From positions 1-64,000 of the forward strand of contig NZ_JAGIKV010000011.1 of the NCBI RefSeq assembly GCF_017874615.1: a stretch of DNA of 64,000 nt. Reading direction: 5' to 3'. The DNA is from Paenibacillus xylanexedens (GTDB lineage Bacteria; Bacillota; Bacilli; Paenibacillales; Paenibacillaceae). This document shows, piece after piece, positions 43,937-52,540 of this stretch. The translations under genes and the position numbers were made by a program. The notes under the pieces are model-generated. The model made no database searches. It saw only the letters and a program-made list of their open reading frames with translations, and was not told where the DNA came from. Each line of letters opens with the position of its first letter. Position 1 is the first letter of the stretch.

Positions 43937-44392
43937 CTACAATCCAATAAACATATTTCTGCTAAGCGGCCCCCAATTTCCACCAGTGAATCCTGATCTC
44001 CCTTCCAAATTCACAAAACATGGAAGTAAAATATAAAGAACCCCCATAGTCGCGTTAACATTGAAAGTTATAACAAATCTTGTTTTGGAATTATTGATTG
44101 GAGCTATCATCCCCCGATCAGCACGGATCGTATTTTCTTTGGCAAGGGCTTCTCCCATTCCTAAACTGGCTATGTCTGAAGGGCTAGACATATTACTTCT
44201 TATCCAATAATTCGATATGTTTGTTGCTGACATTAAATCCGCTGGTTGATCATACGTTACTACAATTTGATTGGATGCGACTTGCCTAACCTCCACAATC
44301 ACAGGATGAGGCATCATGGTTTCTCTCTCTCTGTACCCCATGTTCTCGATCCGATAAGGATGTTCTGTATTGCAATGATTATTAATTGACAT
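43937..44392 (-). CDS. Hypothetical protein with an Ig-like (SbsA-type) fold
   Basis: This 151-residue protein has no signal peptide. Its middle (PVIVEVRQVASNQIVVTYDQ, then PADLMSATNISNYWI) follows the pattern of bacterial Ig-like SbsA/SwmB domains, a beta-sandwich often found in surface proteins. The start at 44392 follows GGAGGGAATC, 11 codons inside a longer frame. The N-terminal 40 residues are unassigned (CNTEHPYRIENMGYRERETM). It is a single-gene unit without a clear terminator. The fold call is by eye. Confidence 0.6.
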   Translation of the reverse strand: MSINNHCNTEHPYRIENMGYRERETMMPHPVIVEVRQVASNQIVVTYDQPADLMSATNISNYWIRSNMSSPSDIASLGMGEALAKENTIRADRGMIAPINNSKTRFVITFNVNATMGVLYILLPCFVNLEGRSGFTGGNWGPLSRNMFIGL

Positions 44393-44560
44393 TAGATTCC
44401 CTCCATGGCTGACCTCAATAGTCATTTATCCTGAGGTAATGTATGTAGGTGAATGACTATTGGTGTCTCCGGGATGTAGGTTCATATCATTAGTAACCAT
44501 TATTCATTACGTTAAGGAATCAAGGCAATGGTCCATAACTTTGCATAACCTTGCGTCATT

Positions 44561-44601
44561 AACACAAAGAAAGTCACCAAAAGGGCGACTTTCTTTGTGT
44601 T
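44561..44601 (-). terminator. Long hairpin after the acetyltransferase gene
   Basis: AACACAAAGAAAGTC and GACTTTCTTTGTGTT form a perfect 15-bp stem with an 11-nt loop. There is no separate T run outside the stem, so it is a probable terminator only. Confidence 0.55.
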
Positions 44602-44611
44602 TGCCTTCTGC

Positions 44612-45082
44612 TCAAACAACTTCGTGTACCAAGTCTTTCTGGTAGGCAAGGACCTTGTCCCAATTGCCACTGAAAACAGGAATTCGATAATACCCTACAC
44701 GCTCATACAGCGCTGCAGCTTCTGGTTGCAAGGGACCTGTTTGCAGTTTCAGATTGGTATAACCAAGTTCGTTCGCAAGACGCTCTGCCTCGGCCAATAT
44801 AGCCTGGGCAATCCCCTTACGGCGGTAACCACTGCGTGTATACATGCGTTTAACTTCTACAGATGTATCATCAAGGGGTCTAAGTGCTCCGCAACCGACC
44901 GGATACCCGTCGATCCTGGCAACGATAAAAGCCGCACGTGGCACTTCAACGTCTGATAGTTGAAATCCCGCCGTTCCATCACCGCCATATAACAAACCGA
45001 GTTCTTCACTCAGTTCATTGATCAATAACAGCGAATCCTCGCTCCGAATATCTTCAGCTGCTGCATGCACGATATGTGTCAT
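44612..45082 (-). CDS. GNAT family N-acetyltransferase
   Basis: This 156-residue protein has the acetyl-CoA binding motif VKRMYTRSGYRRKGIAQAIL near residue 78 (the R-x-x-G-x-G/A loop), followed by LKLQTGPLQPEAAALYERVG near residue 112. It acetylates an amine of unknown identity; close relatives act on small molecules or antibiotics. The start at 45082 follows AAGGGGG. It is a single-gene unit ending in a 15-bp hairpin. Confidence 0.9.
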   Translation of the reverse strand: MTHIVHAAAEDIRSEDSLLLINELSEELGLLYGGDGTAGFQLSDVEVPRAAFIVARIDGYPVGCGALRPLDDTSVEVKRMYTRSGYRRKGIAQAILAEAERLANELGYTNLKLQTGPLQPEAAALYERVGYYRIPVFSGNWDKVLAYQKDLVHEVV

Positions 45083-45285
45083 CCCACATACCCCCTTTAT
45101 CTTATTGGACTTATTGGTTTTGATGATATATCTAAATTATCATTCCCAACAGCAAGCGTCAATTCCCCCATCCATTGAATATTTCTATAAGTATCCGCGT
45201 ATCTTTTTGCAGTCTTTATTCGTTTACCTAAGTAATATAACGAGCAACGATGTATATGAATTTAAATTCTTGGAGGTCTGATATT

Positions 45286-45951
45286 ATGGAAATTTCAAAG
45301 GGAATAGAGATGCTTCAGCTTGATTTTGAGGGGAATATAATTCACCCTGTTCTGATATGGGATGAAGAAATGGTTGTGTTAATTGATACTGGTTTCCCTG
45401 GACAATATGACGATTTGCGTATCGTACTCGAAAAGATTGGTGTGCCGATCAGCCGACTTAAAGCAGTGATTTTGACGCATCAGGATGTGGACCATATCGG
45501 CTGTCTTCCCGAGATTTTGCAGGAGTGTGGTGATCATGTCAGGATATATGCGCATGAGCTGGATAAGCCATATATTGAGGGGCAGCTCCCTCTTCTCAAA
45601 GACGGTCACCTTGAGCATCCTCCAATGGGCAAAGTAGATGGAACGGTGACTGATGGTCAGGAACTGCCGTTTTGCGGCGGAATTCGCGTTATTCATACAC
45701 CTGGTCATACGCCAGGTCATATCAGTCTATATTTGATGGGCAGCAAGACGCTCATCGCCGGAGATTCAATGTACAGTGTAGACGGCATGCTTGGAGGCAT
45801 TCATGAACCTACTACGCTGGATACAGAGACAGCTCGGTTCTCTTTGAAAAAGTATATTGAACTCGACATTACATCTGTGGTTTGTTATCACGGTGGACTA
45901 AGTCATGGGAATGTAAATGAACAGATCTCAGAGCTAGTTAAAATGAACTAA
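45286..45951 (+). CDS. MBL-fold metallo-hydrolase
   Basis: This 221-residue metallo-beta-lactamase-fold protein carries the metal motif as THQDVDHIG near residue 66, so the second position is Asp where many members have His, and later HTPGHTPGHISLY near residue 143, IAGDSMY near residue 162 and CYHGG near residue 205. It is most like the YflN group of uncharacterised hydrolases, and could act on thioesters or lactones. The start at 45286 follows GGAGG, 12 codons inside a longer frame. No partner gene is adjacent. Confidence 0.9.
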   Translation: MEISKGIEMLQLDFEGNIIHPVLIWDEEMVVLIDTGFPGQYDDLRIVLEKIGVPISRLKAVILTHQDVDHIGCLPEILQECGDHVRIYAHELDKPYIEGQLPLLKDGHLEHPPMGKVDGTVTDGQELPFCGGIRVIHTPGHTPGHISLYLMGSKTLIAGDSMYSVDGMLGGIHEPTTLDTETARFSLKKYIELDITSVVCYHGGLSHGNVNEQISELVKMN

Positions 45952-46040
45952 CGAATAGTATGCTTCCGATGTAGCTTTCTTGCAGAAAGCTTGTAGGCGA
46001 ACGCTCCGCTTCTTCAGGTTCTTTCTGTCCGCTCCGTTTT

Positions 46041-46068
46041 GTGTAAATGTTTAGTTCAATTTATATAG
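46041..46068. repeat. Short direct repeat, copy 1
   Basis: GTGTAAATgtTTAgTTCAAt followed by TTATATAG recurs with small changes at 47233-47263. The two copies flank the two-gene cassette between them. TTCTGTC precedes both copies. Confidence 0.5.
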
Positions 46069-46076
46069 TTAAGGGT

Positions 46077-46700
46077 TTATTGTTTTGCATACTGCAAAAT
46101 GGCTGTAGCCGCACGAATTCGCAACTCTCCTTCTTCACTGTGTAACGCTTCTCTCAGCACTCGGAGAGCTGTCTGAATCGTGGCTTCATCTATTCCTGTT
46201 GAGAGAGAGTTGGTTGCTTCAGCTGTTATACTGCCTGCAAGACCTCGATCCAGCTGTGCTTGTGATATGGGATACTCAAACTTCGCAAGGATGGCTGAGT
46301 CATTTTGCAGTACCTGCACTTTATCATTCAGCTCAGCGCGAGGAATACGACCCAACCATGTAACTCCGCGACGGTGACAGATCAATTCGTTTTCTGTGCC
46401 AGCGGAATCGTCGTAATAATAATCCCCGATATCCCCAACATACGTCCATTCATCATCGCTAATTAAGACATTATCTCCATCTTGCATGAGGTTAACAAAC
46501 ATATGTAGTGTCGCGAGTATGCTCGCCAATTCCGCTTCATCCAAGGGATAGTGTTGAACCAACTGTTCCTTCCATAGCTCCGGGGGCGTATGCTCCAGAT
46601 CCCCTGTACTTGACCAAGCAATACCAATATAATTGTCTTCCAAAAAGGATGTTACTCTGTTGATTCCGTGCACGGTGGACTGGATATGATACAGATTCAT
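46077..46700 (-). CDS. Hypothetical protein with a PUA/EVE-like N-terminal domain
   Basis: This 207-residue soluble protein has a stretch DGDNVLISDDEWTYVGDIGD, then YYYDDSAG and HRRGVTWLGRIPRAELND (residues 75-130), that follows the layout of PUA-like domains joined to restriction proteins such as McrB and Mrr, where they read modified bases. No nuclease motif is present. The C-terminal 50 residues are helical. The start at 46700 follows AAAGGAAGG, 12 codons inside a longer frame. It follows the DUF3888 gene by 16 bp in the same unit. Function unknown. Confidence 0.65.
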   Translation of the reverse strand: MNLYHIQSTVHGINRVTSFLEDNYIGIAWSSTGDLEHTPPELWKEQLVQHYPLDEAELASILATLHMFVNLMQDGDNVLISDDEWTYVGDIGDYYYDDSAGTENELICHRRGVTWLGRIPRAELNDKVQVLQNDSAILAKFEYPISQAQLDRGLAGSITAEATNSLSTGIDEATIQTALRVLREALHSEEGELRIRAATAILQYAKQ

Positions 46701-46716
46701 GCGTAGCGCCTTCCTT

Positions 46717-47112
46717 TCAATCATTCGTATGAACATAGTTCACCATTGTAACATTAGCGGGGTCTATTTCAAACGTAATGATCTCTTTCCCATATGGCGG
46801 GTTATGTGGACCGTAGAAAGTTCTGACTTCCAGAACGGTTCGAAAGCTATAACCACCTTGTGTGTGCCTTTTAAGTTCCAATACGTGAATGTCATATAGC
46901 CCATAGTTAGGGACCTGCTTATGATTTTCCTGATAATAGCTGGTAATCTCACGGGCAATGTATGGGTTGAGCATCGTAAGTGCTATTGCCTTATAGTCAT
47001 GCTCCTGTATGCTCTCAGGATCTGCATATGTAACATCTGTGTATAGGGAAACACTATTTATCATTAATGTTGCTGCAAGTATAAAGTGAAAAAGACGTTT
47101 CTGAAATCCCAT
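46717..47112 (-). CDS. DUF3888 domain secreted protein
   Basis: This 131-residue protein has a signal peptide (LFHFILAATLMINSVSLYTD) and a compact domain rich in Tyr and Pro. The stretch LNPYIAREITSYYQ and the late TFYGPHNPPYGKEIITFE match what I know of DUF3888 in Bacillus and Paenibacillus. Of several start codons, ATG at 47112 is best spaced from AAAAAGG. It is the first gene of a two-gene unit bounded by short direct repeats. Function unknown. Confidence 0.7.
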   Translation of the reverse strand: MGFQKRLFHFILAATLMINSVSLYTDVTYADPESIQEHDYKAIALTMLNPYIAREITSYYQENHKQVPNYGLYDIHVLELKRHTQGGYSFRTVLEVRTFYGPHNPPYGKEIITFEIDPANVTMVNYVHTND

Positions 47113-47232
47113 ACTCATCAACCTTTTTTAATTTCTATTATTCCGAGTGAATGCAAAAGCATACAAAATATGATTATGATCTATTATTTATGCTTAGCTG
47201 AGTGGAAGGTTATTCTGTCATCGGAGTGGCAA

Positions 47233-47263
47233 GTGTAAATACTCGTTAATTCAACTTATATAG
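47233..47263. repeat. Short direct repeat, copy 2
   Basis: GTGTAAATactcgTTAaTTC followed by AAcTTATATAG matches copy 1 (46041-46068). It lies between the DUF3888 gene and metE. Confidence 0.5.
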
Positions 47264-47277
47264 CATACACCTTTTGA

Positions 47278-47306
47278 TATAGCCCTAGGCTATAACTAGG
47301 TATAAT
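47278..47306 (+). promoter_or_regulatory. metE promoter with LysR-like dyad
   Basis: TATAGCC-CTA-GGCTATA (47278-47294) is a perfect 7-bp-arm dyad, 6 bp before TATAAT (47301-47306). No good -35 lies at normal spacing, which fits an activated promoter. There is no S-box or T-box in the leader. Confidence 0.6.
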
Positions 47307-47379
47307 TTAATGGAATTACATTATAACTCCGGATCTGTGATAAATTTTGTGTAACATAAAAGCAGAGGGGTTTTAAACG

Positions 47380-49674
47380 ATGACGAAAAGTAGTGTATTG
47401 GGATATCCGCGTATTGGTGCTGATCGGGAATGGAAGAAAGCGTTGGAAGCGTTCTGGGCAGGCAAGCTGGAGGAAACAGAATTTCACGCACGTTTGCAAG
47501 AGATTCGCATAGATCATTTGCGCAAGCAACAAGCAAAAGGTATAGACATCATTCCGGTTAATGACTTTAGCTATTATGATCATATCCTGGATACGGCTGT
47601 GATGTTTGGCATTATCCCTAAACGTTTTGCATATGATGGTGGTTCCGTTCCGTTGTCCGTATATTATGGCATCGCCCGGGGAACGAAAGATGCCGCAGCA
47701 AGCGAAATGACAAAATGGTTTAACACCAACTATCACTACATAGTACCTGAACTGGACGGGGCTTCCCCAACTCTGACGGAGAACAAACCACTTCTCGCTT
47801 ATCGTGAAGCAAAAGAAAACCTCGGCATTGAAGGAAAACCGGTTATCGTTGGACCGTTAACCTTCCTGAAGCTCTCCAAAGGCTATGATAAATCCGAGAC
47901 AGACGCTTGGTTGGACCGCTTGCTTCTACTCTATACTCAATTGCTTCAGGAACTTGCGAGCGAAGGCGTTCAGTGGGTGCAGGTCGACGAACCTATTCTG
48001 GTAACCAAATTAAGCGATGAAGACGTACAGCGTCTGAATAAAATATATGAAACATTTGCAGTAGCCGTTCCAGGCCTGAATATCATGCTGCAAACGTACT
48101 TTGAATCTGTCGAAAACTACAACGATATTGTTGCACTGCCAGTTCAAGGTGTAGGACTTGATTTTGTACACGGACTCTCTGGTAACACTCAATCTATTCG
48201 GACATCCGGTTTCCCGGCAGACAAAGTGCTCGGTGCAGGTATTATTGATGGACGTGGGATCTGGAAAGCTTCCCTTCAAACAAAACTGAATTTGCTGAAT
48301 GAATTGACTGAGTTCGTGACGCCTAAACGTATCATCGTGCAATCATCTTGCAGCCTGCTGCATGTGCCAGTTACGACAGACCGTGAGGCAAAACTTACAT
48401 CTGAACTGAAAAATGCTCTTGCATTTGCAGATGAAAAGCTGGATGAGATTGTTCTTTTGACTACAGCCTTATCTTCACCAAGTGCAGAGATTACTGCCAA
48501 AATAGACGAAGCAGAGCTTCCTCTTCTGGCGCTTCAGCAATCCGAAGATCGGAACCGTACCGCTGTACAGAAAGCCGTTGCTTCCATCAGTGTTCAACAG
48601 CCAGAGCGCTCCCGTCCTTTTGCAGAGCGTCATGAAGCCCAACAGGCCAAATGGCAATTGCCACTCTTCCCGACAACAACGATTGGTAGTTTCCCGCAAT
48701 CTGCTGAAGTCAGAAAAGCACGTCAGTTGTGGCGCAAAGGTGAGTTGAACAACGAACAGTATGCTGCCTTCATCCGGGAGCAGATTGATATCTGGATTAA
48801 GCTTCAGGAAGAGATCGGAATTGACGTACTGGTGCATGGTGAGTTTGAGCGTACCGACATGGTTGAATTCTTTGGCGAGAAACTTGCCGGTTTTGCCTTT
48901 ACACAGTTCGGCTGGGTTCAATCGTATGGTTCACGTTGTGTGAAGCCACCTATTATCTTCGGCGATGTTGCATTTACGGGTGAAATGACAGTGGAAGAAA
49001 CGAAATACGCCCAATCGCAGACTGAGCGTCCTGTTAAAGGCATGCTGACTGGCCCGATTACCATCATGAACTGGTCATTCGTACGCGAAGACATTGCTCG
49101 TGAGCAGATTGCCTATCAATTGGCGTATGCGTTGAGACAGGAAGTCGAAGCACTTGAACAGGCAGGCATTGGTATGATTCAGGTTGACGAGCCGGCTGTT
49201 CGTGAAGGGCTTCCGTTGAAAGAAAATGAACAAGCTGATTACCTGGCTTGGGCAGTCAAAGCTTTCCGTATCTCCACGTGCACGGTGCATGAAACGACTC
49301 AAATCCATACGCATATGTGCTATTGCGAATTCCATGACATGATTGATTCCATTGAAGCTATGGATGCGGATGTTATCTCCATTGAGACATCCCGTAGTCA
49401 CGGTGAACTGATTCATAGCTTTGAAGAAAATACGTATGAGCTCGGTATCGGTCTTGGCGTATATGATATCCATAGTCCACGTGTTCCAAGTGTGGATGAA
49501 ATGAGCAGCATGATTGAACGCGCTCTGCGTGTTCTTGATCCGAAGTTGTTCTGGATTAACCCGGACTGCGGATTAAAAACCCGTGGACAGGAAGAAACGG
49601 TAGCTTCTCTGCGTAACATGGTTGACGCAACCAGAATCGCTCGTAACAATCACGCTTCAACTGCTGTATTGTAA
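47380..49674 (+). CDS. metE: Cobalamin-independent methionine synthase
   Basis: This 764-residue enzyme transfers the methyl group of 5-methyltetrahydropteroyl-triglutamate to homocysteine. It has the usual duplicated barrels. The N-terminal half opens SVLGYPRIGADREWKKALEA, and the C-terminal half carries the zinc ligands in HTHMCYCEFHD (near residue 647) and INPDCGLKTRG (near residue 730). It has the standard length. The start at 47380 follows GAGGGG. It is a single-gene unit under a dyad-bearing promoter with a strong terminator after it. Confidence 0.97.
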   Translation: MTKSSVLGYPRIGADREWKKALEAFWAGKLEETEFHARLQEIRIDHLRKQQAKGIDIIPVNDFSYYDHILDTAVMFGIIPKRFAYDGGSVPLSVYYGIARGTKDAAASEMTKWFNTNYHYIVPELDGASPTLTENKPLLAYREAKENLGIEGKPVIVGPLTFLKLSKGYDKSETDAWLDRLLLLYTQLLQELASEGVQWVQVDEPILVTKLSDEDVQRLNKIYETFAVAVPGLNIMLQTYFESVENYNDIVALPVQGVGLDFVHGLSGNTQSIRTSGFPADKVLGAGIIDGRGIWKASLQTKLNLLNELTEFVTPKRIIVQSSCSLLHVPVTTDREAKLTSELKNALAFADEKLDEIVLLTTALSSPSAEITAKIDEAELPLLALQQSEDRNRTAVQKAVASISVQQPERSRPFAERHEAQQAKWQLPLFPTTTIGSFPQSAEVRKARQLWRKGELNNEQYAAFIREQIDIWIKLQEEIGIDVLVHGEFERTDMVEFFGEKLAGFAFTQFGWVQSYGSRCVKPPIIFGDVAFTGEMTVEETKYAQSQTERPVKGMLTGPITIMNWSFVREDIAREQIAYQLAYALRQEVEALEQAGIGMIQVDEPAVREGLPLKENEQADYLAWAVKAFRISTCTVHETTQIHTHMCYCEFHDMIDSIEAMDADVISIETSRSHGELIHSFEENTYELGIGLGVYDIHSPRVPSVDEMSSMIERALRVLDPKLFWINPDCGLKTRGQEETVASLRNMVDATRIARNNHASTAVL

Positions 49675-49705
49675 TCGGCTGCGAAGCAGCATAACTTCAA
49701 AAGTA

Positions 49706-49745
49706 AAGCCGGACACCCCTTCGTTAAATGGGTGTCCGGCTTTTT
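49706..49745 (+). terminator. Terminator of metE
   Basis: AAGCCGGACACCC/GGGTGTCCGGCTT is a perfect 13-bp stem followed by TTTAT. Confidence 0.9.
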
Positions 49746-49848
49746 ATATGGTTACTTTTTGTAGTTACTTTTAACGTACATTCATTTCACTTGTAACATG
49801 GCGATCTCGGGCGTTCCCGCTTCTTTTCTCATCTTTCTATGCGTACAA

Positions 49849-50421
49849 CTAAATACTCTCTTCCAGCCATTGCTGCAACGGTGTATCTTCGGTCAGTTCA
49901 CCGAGCAGTATGTGACGGAACTCTCCATCCCTATCAATGACCATTGTTGCGGGCAAACCCGTTATACGATACATACCTGATATGTTGCCCGTCACATCAA
50001 TGATCACCGGAAAATCAAACGCCTGCTTATCCATAAATTCACGAATCGTGCCCTTCGATTCCCCCACGTTAACAAACAGGGTTTCTACGTCATTCTGATA
50101 GTCCTGAGCAATCTGGTGAACGAGCGGCATCTCCCTTACACAAGGTGTGCACCATGAAGCCCAAAAGTTAATCATGACGGCTTTGCCCCGATAATCCGAC
50201 AGCTTGACTTGTTCGCCTGCTGAATTAACCGCTGTGAACTCAGGAGCCACGGCACCTGCTTCAATGGCGTTACCTCGCTCAGACTCGGGTGTCGATACAC
50301 TTTCGAAAATGGCCCATGTACCTGCTAATAATGCGATCACACCAATCAAAATTGTAAGTGTACGTCTGTTATTAAACCTCTTCTTCATCTTCTTATTCTT
50401 CTGCAATGAACTCACCTTCAC
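49849..50421 (-). CDS. TlpA/ResA-like thiol-disulphide oxidoreductase
   Basis: This 190-residue thioredoxin-fold protein has an N-terminal membrane anchor (TLTILIGVIALLAGTWAIF), so it acts outside the cytoplasm. The active site is WASWCTPCVREM near residue 76, and the cis-Pro is in GLPATMVID near residue 158. The GTG start at 50421 overlaps the upstream stop (GTGA); an ATG at 50388 is the alternative. It is last in the nos cluster. Reduction of Cys pairs in NosL or another copper-handling protein is its likely job, by analogy to ResA and ScoI-type systems. Confidence 0.88.
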   Translation of the reverse strand: MKVSSLQKNKKMKKRFNNRRTLTILIGVIALLAGTWAIFESVSTPESERGNAIEAGAVAPEFTAVNSAGEQVKLSDYRGKAVMINFWASWCTPCVREMPLVHQIAQDYQNDVETLFVNVGESKGTIREFMDKQAFDFPVIIDVTGNISGMYRITGLPATMVIDRDGEFRHILLGELTEDTPLQQWLEESI

Positions 50422-51131
50422 TTTAAACCAAGACTTTGATGGAATGCTGCATGGAGCGAACCGAATTGATCACAAAAGTCGTGAGTAGAGCCCTCTCCAA
50501 CATTACGTCCATGGTTCATGAATATCACCTGATCCGCAATATCGTCTGCGATCTCCAACTGATGGGTCGAGAACACGACCATGTGGCCTTCCTGTTTGAT
50601 GCCCTTGAGCAGCTGAGTTAATTCCTGCATCCAAAATGGGTCCAATCCATTCGTTGGCTCATCCATGATGAGCAGTGGAGGTTTCGACAGCACAGCCTGG
50701 GCGAATAACACACGTTGGCGCATGCCTTTGGAGAAGGTCGTAACCCGGTTTTTCTTTTGATCCTCCAAACCTACCATGGTCAGTACTTCCTGTACTCTCT
50801 CCTTGGGAACTTTCCTCAGAGAAGCCCAGAACAGAAGCATTTCCTCCGCACTCAGTCCTTGATTAAATTGATAATCGTCCGGCATATATCCAATCTGCTC
50901 TGAATAACGCTTGCGCTCCTTCAACCATCGTACATTGTTCACTGCAACCTCACCGGAGGTAGGCCGAAGAATTCCTGCGATCATACGCAGCACCGTGCTC
51001 TTTCCTGCACCATTCCCTCCACAGAGGGCAAGCACTTGGCCTGAAGTAATGCGAAAGGAGATATCCTCAACAATCGGTTGCTTTTTAATGGATTTGCACA
51101 ATCCCATCACTTCGAGTCCCATCTTATCCAT
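50418..51131 (-). CDS. nosF: ABC transporter ATPase of the nos system (NosF)
   Basis: This 237-residue ATPase has Walker A CGGNGAGKSTVLRMIAG near residue 43, the signature FSKGMRQRVLFAQAVLS near residue 135, and Walker B PPLLIMDEPTNGLDPF near residue 156. Its start at 51131 lies 8 nt inside the upstream permease gene and follows AGAGGGGGCG. With NosY it forms the exporter that supplies a sulphur species or drives NosD/NosL-dependent copper loading of nitrous oxide reductase. The downstream gene starts on its stop codon. Confidence 0.9.
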   Translation of the reverse strand: MDKMGLEVMGLCKSIKKQPIVEDISFRITSGQVLALCGGNGAGKSTVLRMIAGILRPTSGEVAVNNVRWLKERKRYSEQIGYMPDDYQFNQGLSAEEMLLFWASLRKVPKERVQEVLTMVGLEDQKKNRVTTFSKGMRQRVLFAQAVLSKPPLLIMDEPTNGLDPFWMQELTQLLKGIKQEGHMVVFSTHQLEIADDIADQVIFMNHGRNVGEGSTHDFCDQFGSLHAAFHQSLGLK

Positions 51132-51948
51132 GAGAACGCCCCCTCTCCCAGATCGCGTATACCGCCAGGACAGAGAAGGCAATCCAGAATAGGCATATCC
51201 CGATGAAGATCCAACTGCCACTTGGTTGCTGCACCCACTCCACCCATCGATAATATTCTGGTCCAAGAATGGAGCCGCCTCCCAGTTTGATGACTACAAA
51301 CAATCGCACCAGCTCGGCCGGATTGATGAGTGTTAGCATAACCAGCAGCGGTTTCACCCATAGATAAGGCATCAGTCCCAGCACAGAGAGCAATAAGGTC
51401 GGCCATCCAATGACTGCGAAAAACCATACGGTCACGGATATGGTTAACGCCTGCCACCGATTGCGCGACAACGAACCGATAAATAGCGCCAACGTCAGGA
51501 ATAACAACACCAGTCCACACGAGAATGCCAGAAAGAGAAGATATGTCATTACATCCAGTGGATTTCCGATTACTCCGCTAATGACCCCCATCAGGCCGTA
51601 TCCAAACGCAACAATGGTAATTAAAACAATCGACAGCCCAAGATACTTGCCCACAATAAAAGACATCGTGCCAATGGGATACGTGGACAGCAGTTGCCAG
51701 CTACCGTCTTCCTTTTCGGATGTTAGTGAGAAGGAACCGAGGAACAGCGTCATTAATGGTAAGAGGTAAAGAATGAGATTCAACATCGAACCTGTTGTGC
51801 CCGAATATCCTTCAACCAGATTCTGCGAATTCAGAAGTAACAAGCTTAAGCTAAAGGTGCAAAAAAGGATCAGAAACGAATACGCCCAGGGATTGCGAAA
51901 TCCCATTTTCACTTCTCGTCTTGCAATCTGTATCATATCTGACATCAT
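51124..51948 (-). CDS. nosY: ABC-2 type permease of the nos system (NosY)
   Basis: This 274-residue membrane protein has six helices (first: AYSFLILFCTFSLSLLLLN; TSEKEDGSWQLLSTYPIG between the second and third). The EKEDGTxxLLxxxPI pattern is typical of NosY/ABC-2 permeases. The start is ATG at 51948 (or 51945), and it follows the nosL gene by 25 bp. Its 3' end overlaps nosF by 8 nt. It is the membrane half of the NosFY exporter. Confidence 0.9.
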   Translation of the reverse strand: MMSDMIQIARREVKMGFRNPWAYSFLILFCTFSLSLLLLNSQNLVEGYSGTTGSMLNLILYLLPLMTLFLGSFSLTSEKEDGSWQLLSTYPIGTMSFIVGKYLGLSIVLITIVAFGYGLMGVISGVIGNPLDVMTYLLFLAFSCGLVLLFLTLALFIGSLSRNRWQALTISVTVWFFAVIGWPTLLLSVLGLMPYLWVKPLLVMLTLINPAELVRLFVVIKLGGGSILGPEYYRWVEWVQQPSGSWIFIGICLFWIAFSVLAVYAIWERGRSHG

Positions 51949-51973
51949 TGATCACCATTTTCTATTGTCATAC

Positions 51974-52540
51974 TTAGTGGCCTGACTCTTCTTTCATCTC
52001 ACCTTCCTGATGCATCTCATTACCGTCCCCTTCTTCACCATGCCCATGTTCACCCATCATGTCCATATTCTCTGTGTTCTGTTTCCAGTCATGAGAGGCA
52101 AGATCCTCAGCGGTCATAATGGTTCCAACACCTTGCTCTGCAATGAAAGCTTCAGCCGAGGGCTTGTCCTTAAAATTAAGAATTCCATAGGCCATAGGCG
52201 TACGCAATGAAGCGTCGTATACATACGTGGCTTTGCTGTATTCAATCCATTCCTTGTCATTATAGTCACGTACATAGTCCATGCCGATGTTATCTGTGCC
52301 ATTTTCTGTTTTCCACTGGTTCATGCAGCCGATATCATCGAACTTGTAATTTTGGCCGTCTTTCGTAGTGAGCTGTGTTGCATATGCATCGTCCTTCACC
52401 TGCATTTTACAGATCGCACAGATATCCACGTCTTCATTGATCGGCAATGCCGCGTATTTTGTTCCGCAAGCGGTTAACAGCACCATGCCAAACATAAGTA
52501 CCATAACCATGGACCATCTTCTGTTCAAGCTTTTGTTCAT
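51974..52540 (-). CDS. nosL: Nitrous oxide reductase accessory lipoprotein NosL
   Basis: This 188-residue copper chaperone has a lipoprotein signal (MVLLTAC near residue 24). The NosL Cu(I) motif CAICKMQV is near residue 41 and a second Met-Cys near DDIGCMNQW. The C-terminus is an unusual His/Met-rich tail (MMGEHGHGEEGDGNEMHQEG), which may add metal-binding capacity. The start at 52540 overlaps the nosD stop (ATGA). The family delivers copper to NosZ. Confidence 0.92.
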   Translation of the reverse strand: MNKSLNRRWSMVMVLMFGMVLLTACGTKYAALPINEDVDICAICKMQVKDDAYATQLTTKDGQNYKFDDIGCMNQWKTENGTDNIGMDYVRDYNDKEWIEYSKATYVYDASLRTPMAYGILNFKDKPSAEAFIAEQGVGTIMTAEDLASHDWKQNTENMDMMGEHGHGEEGDGNEMHQEGEMKEESGH

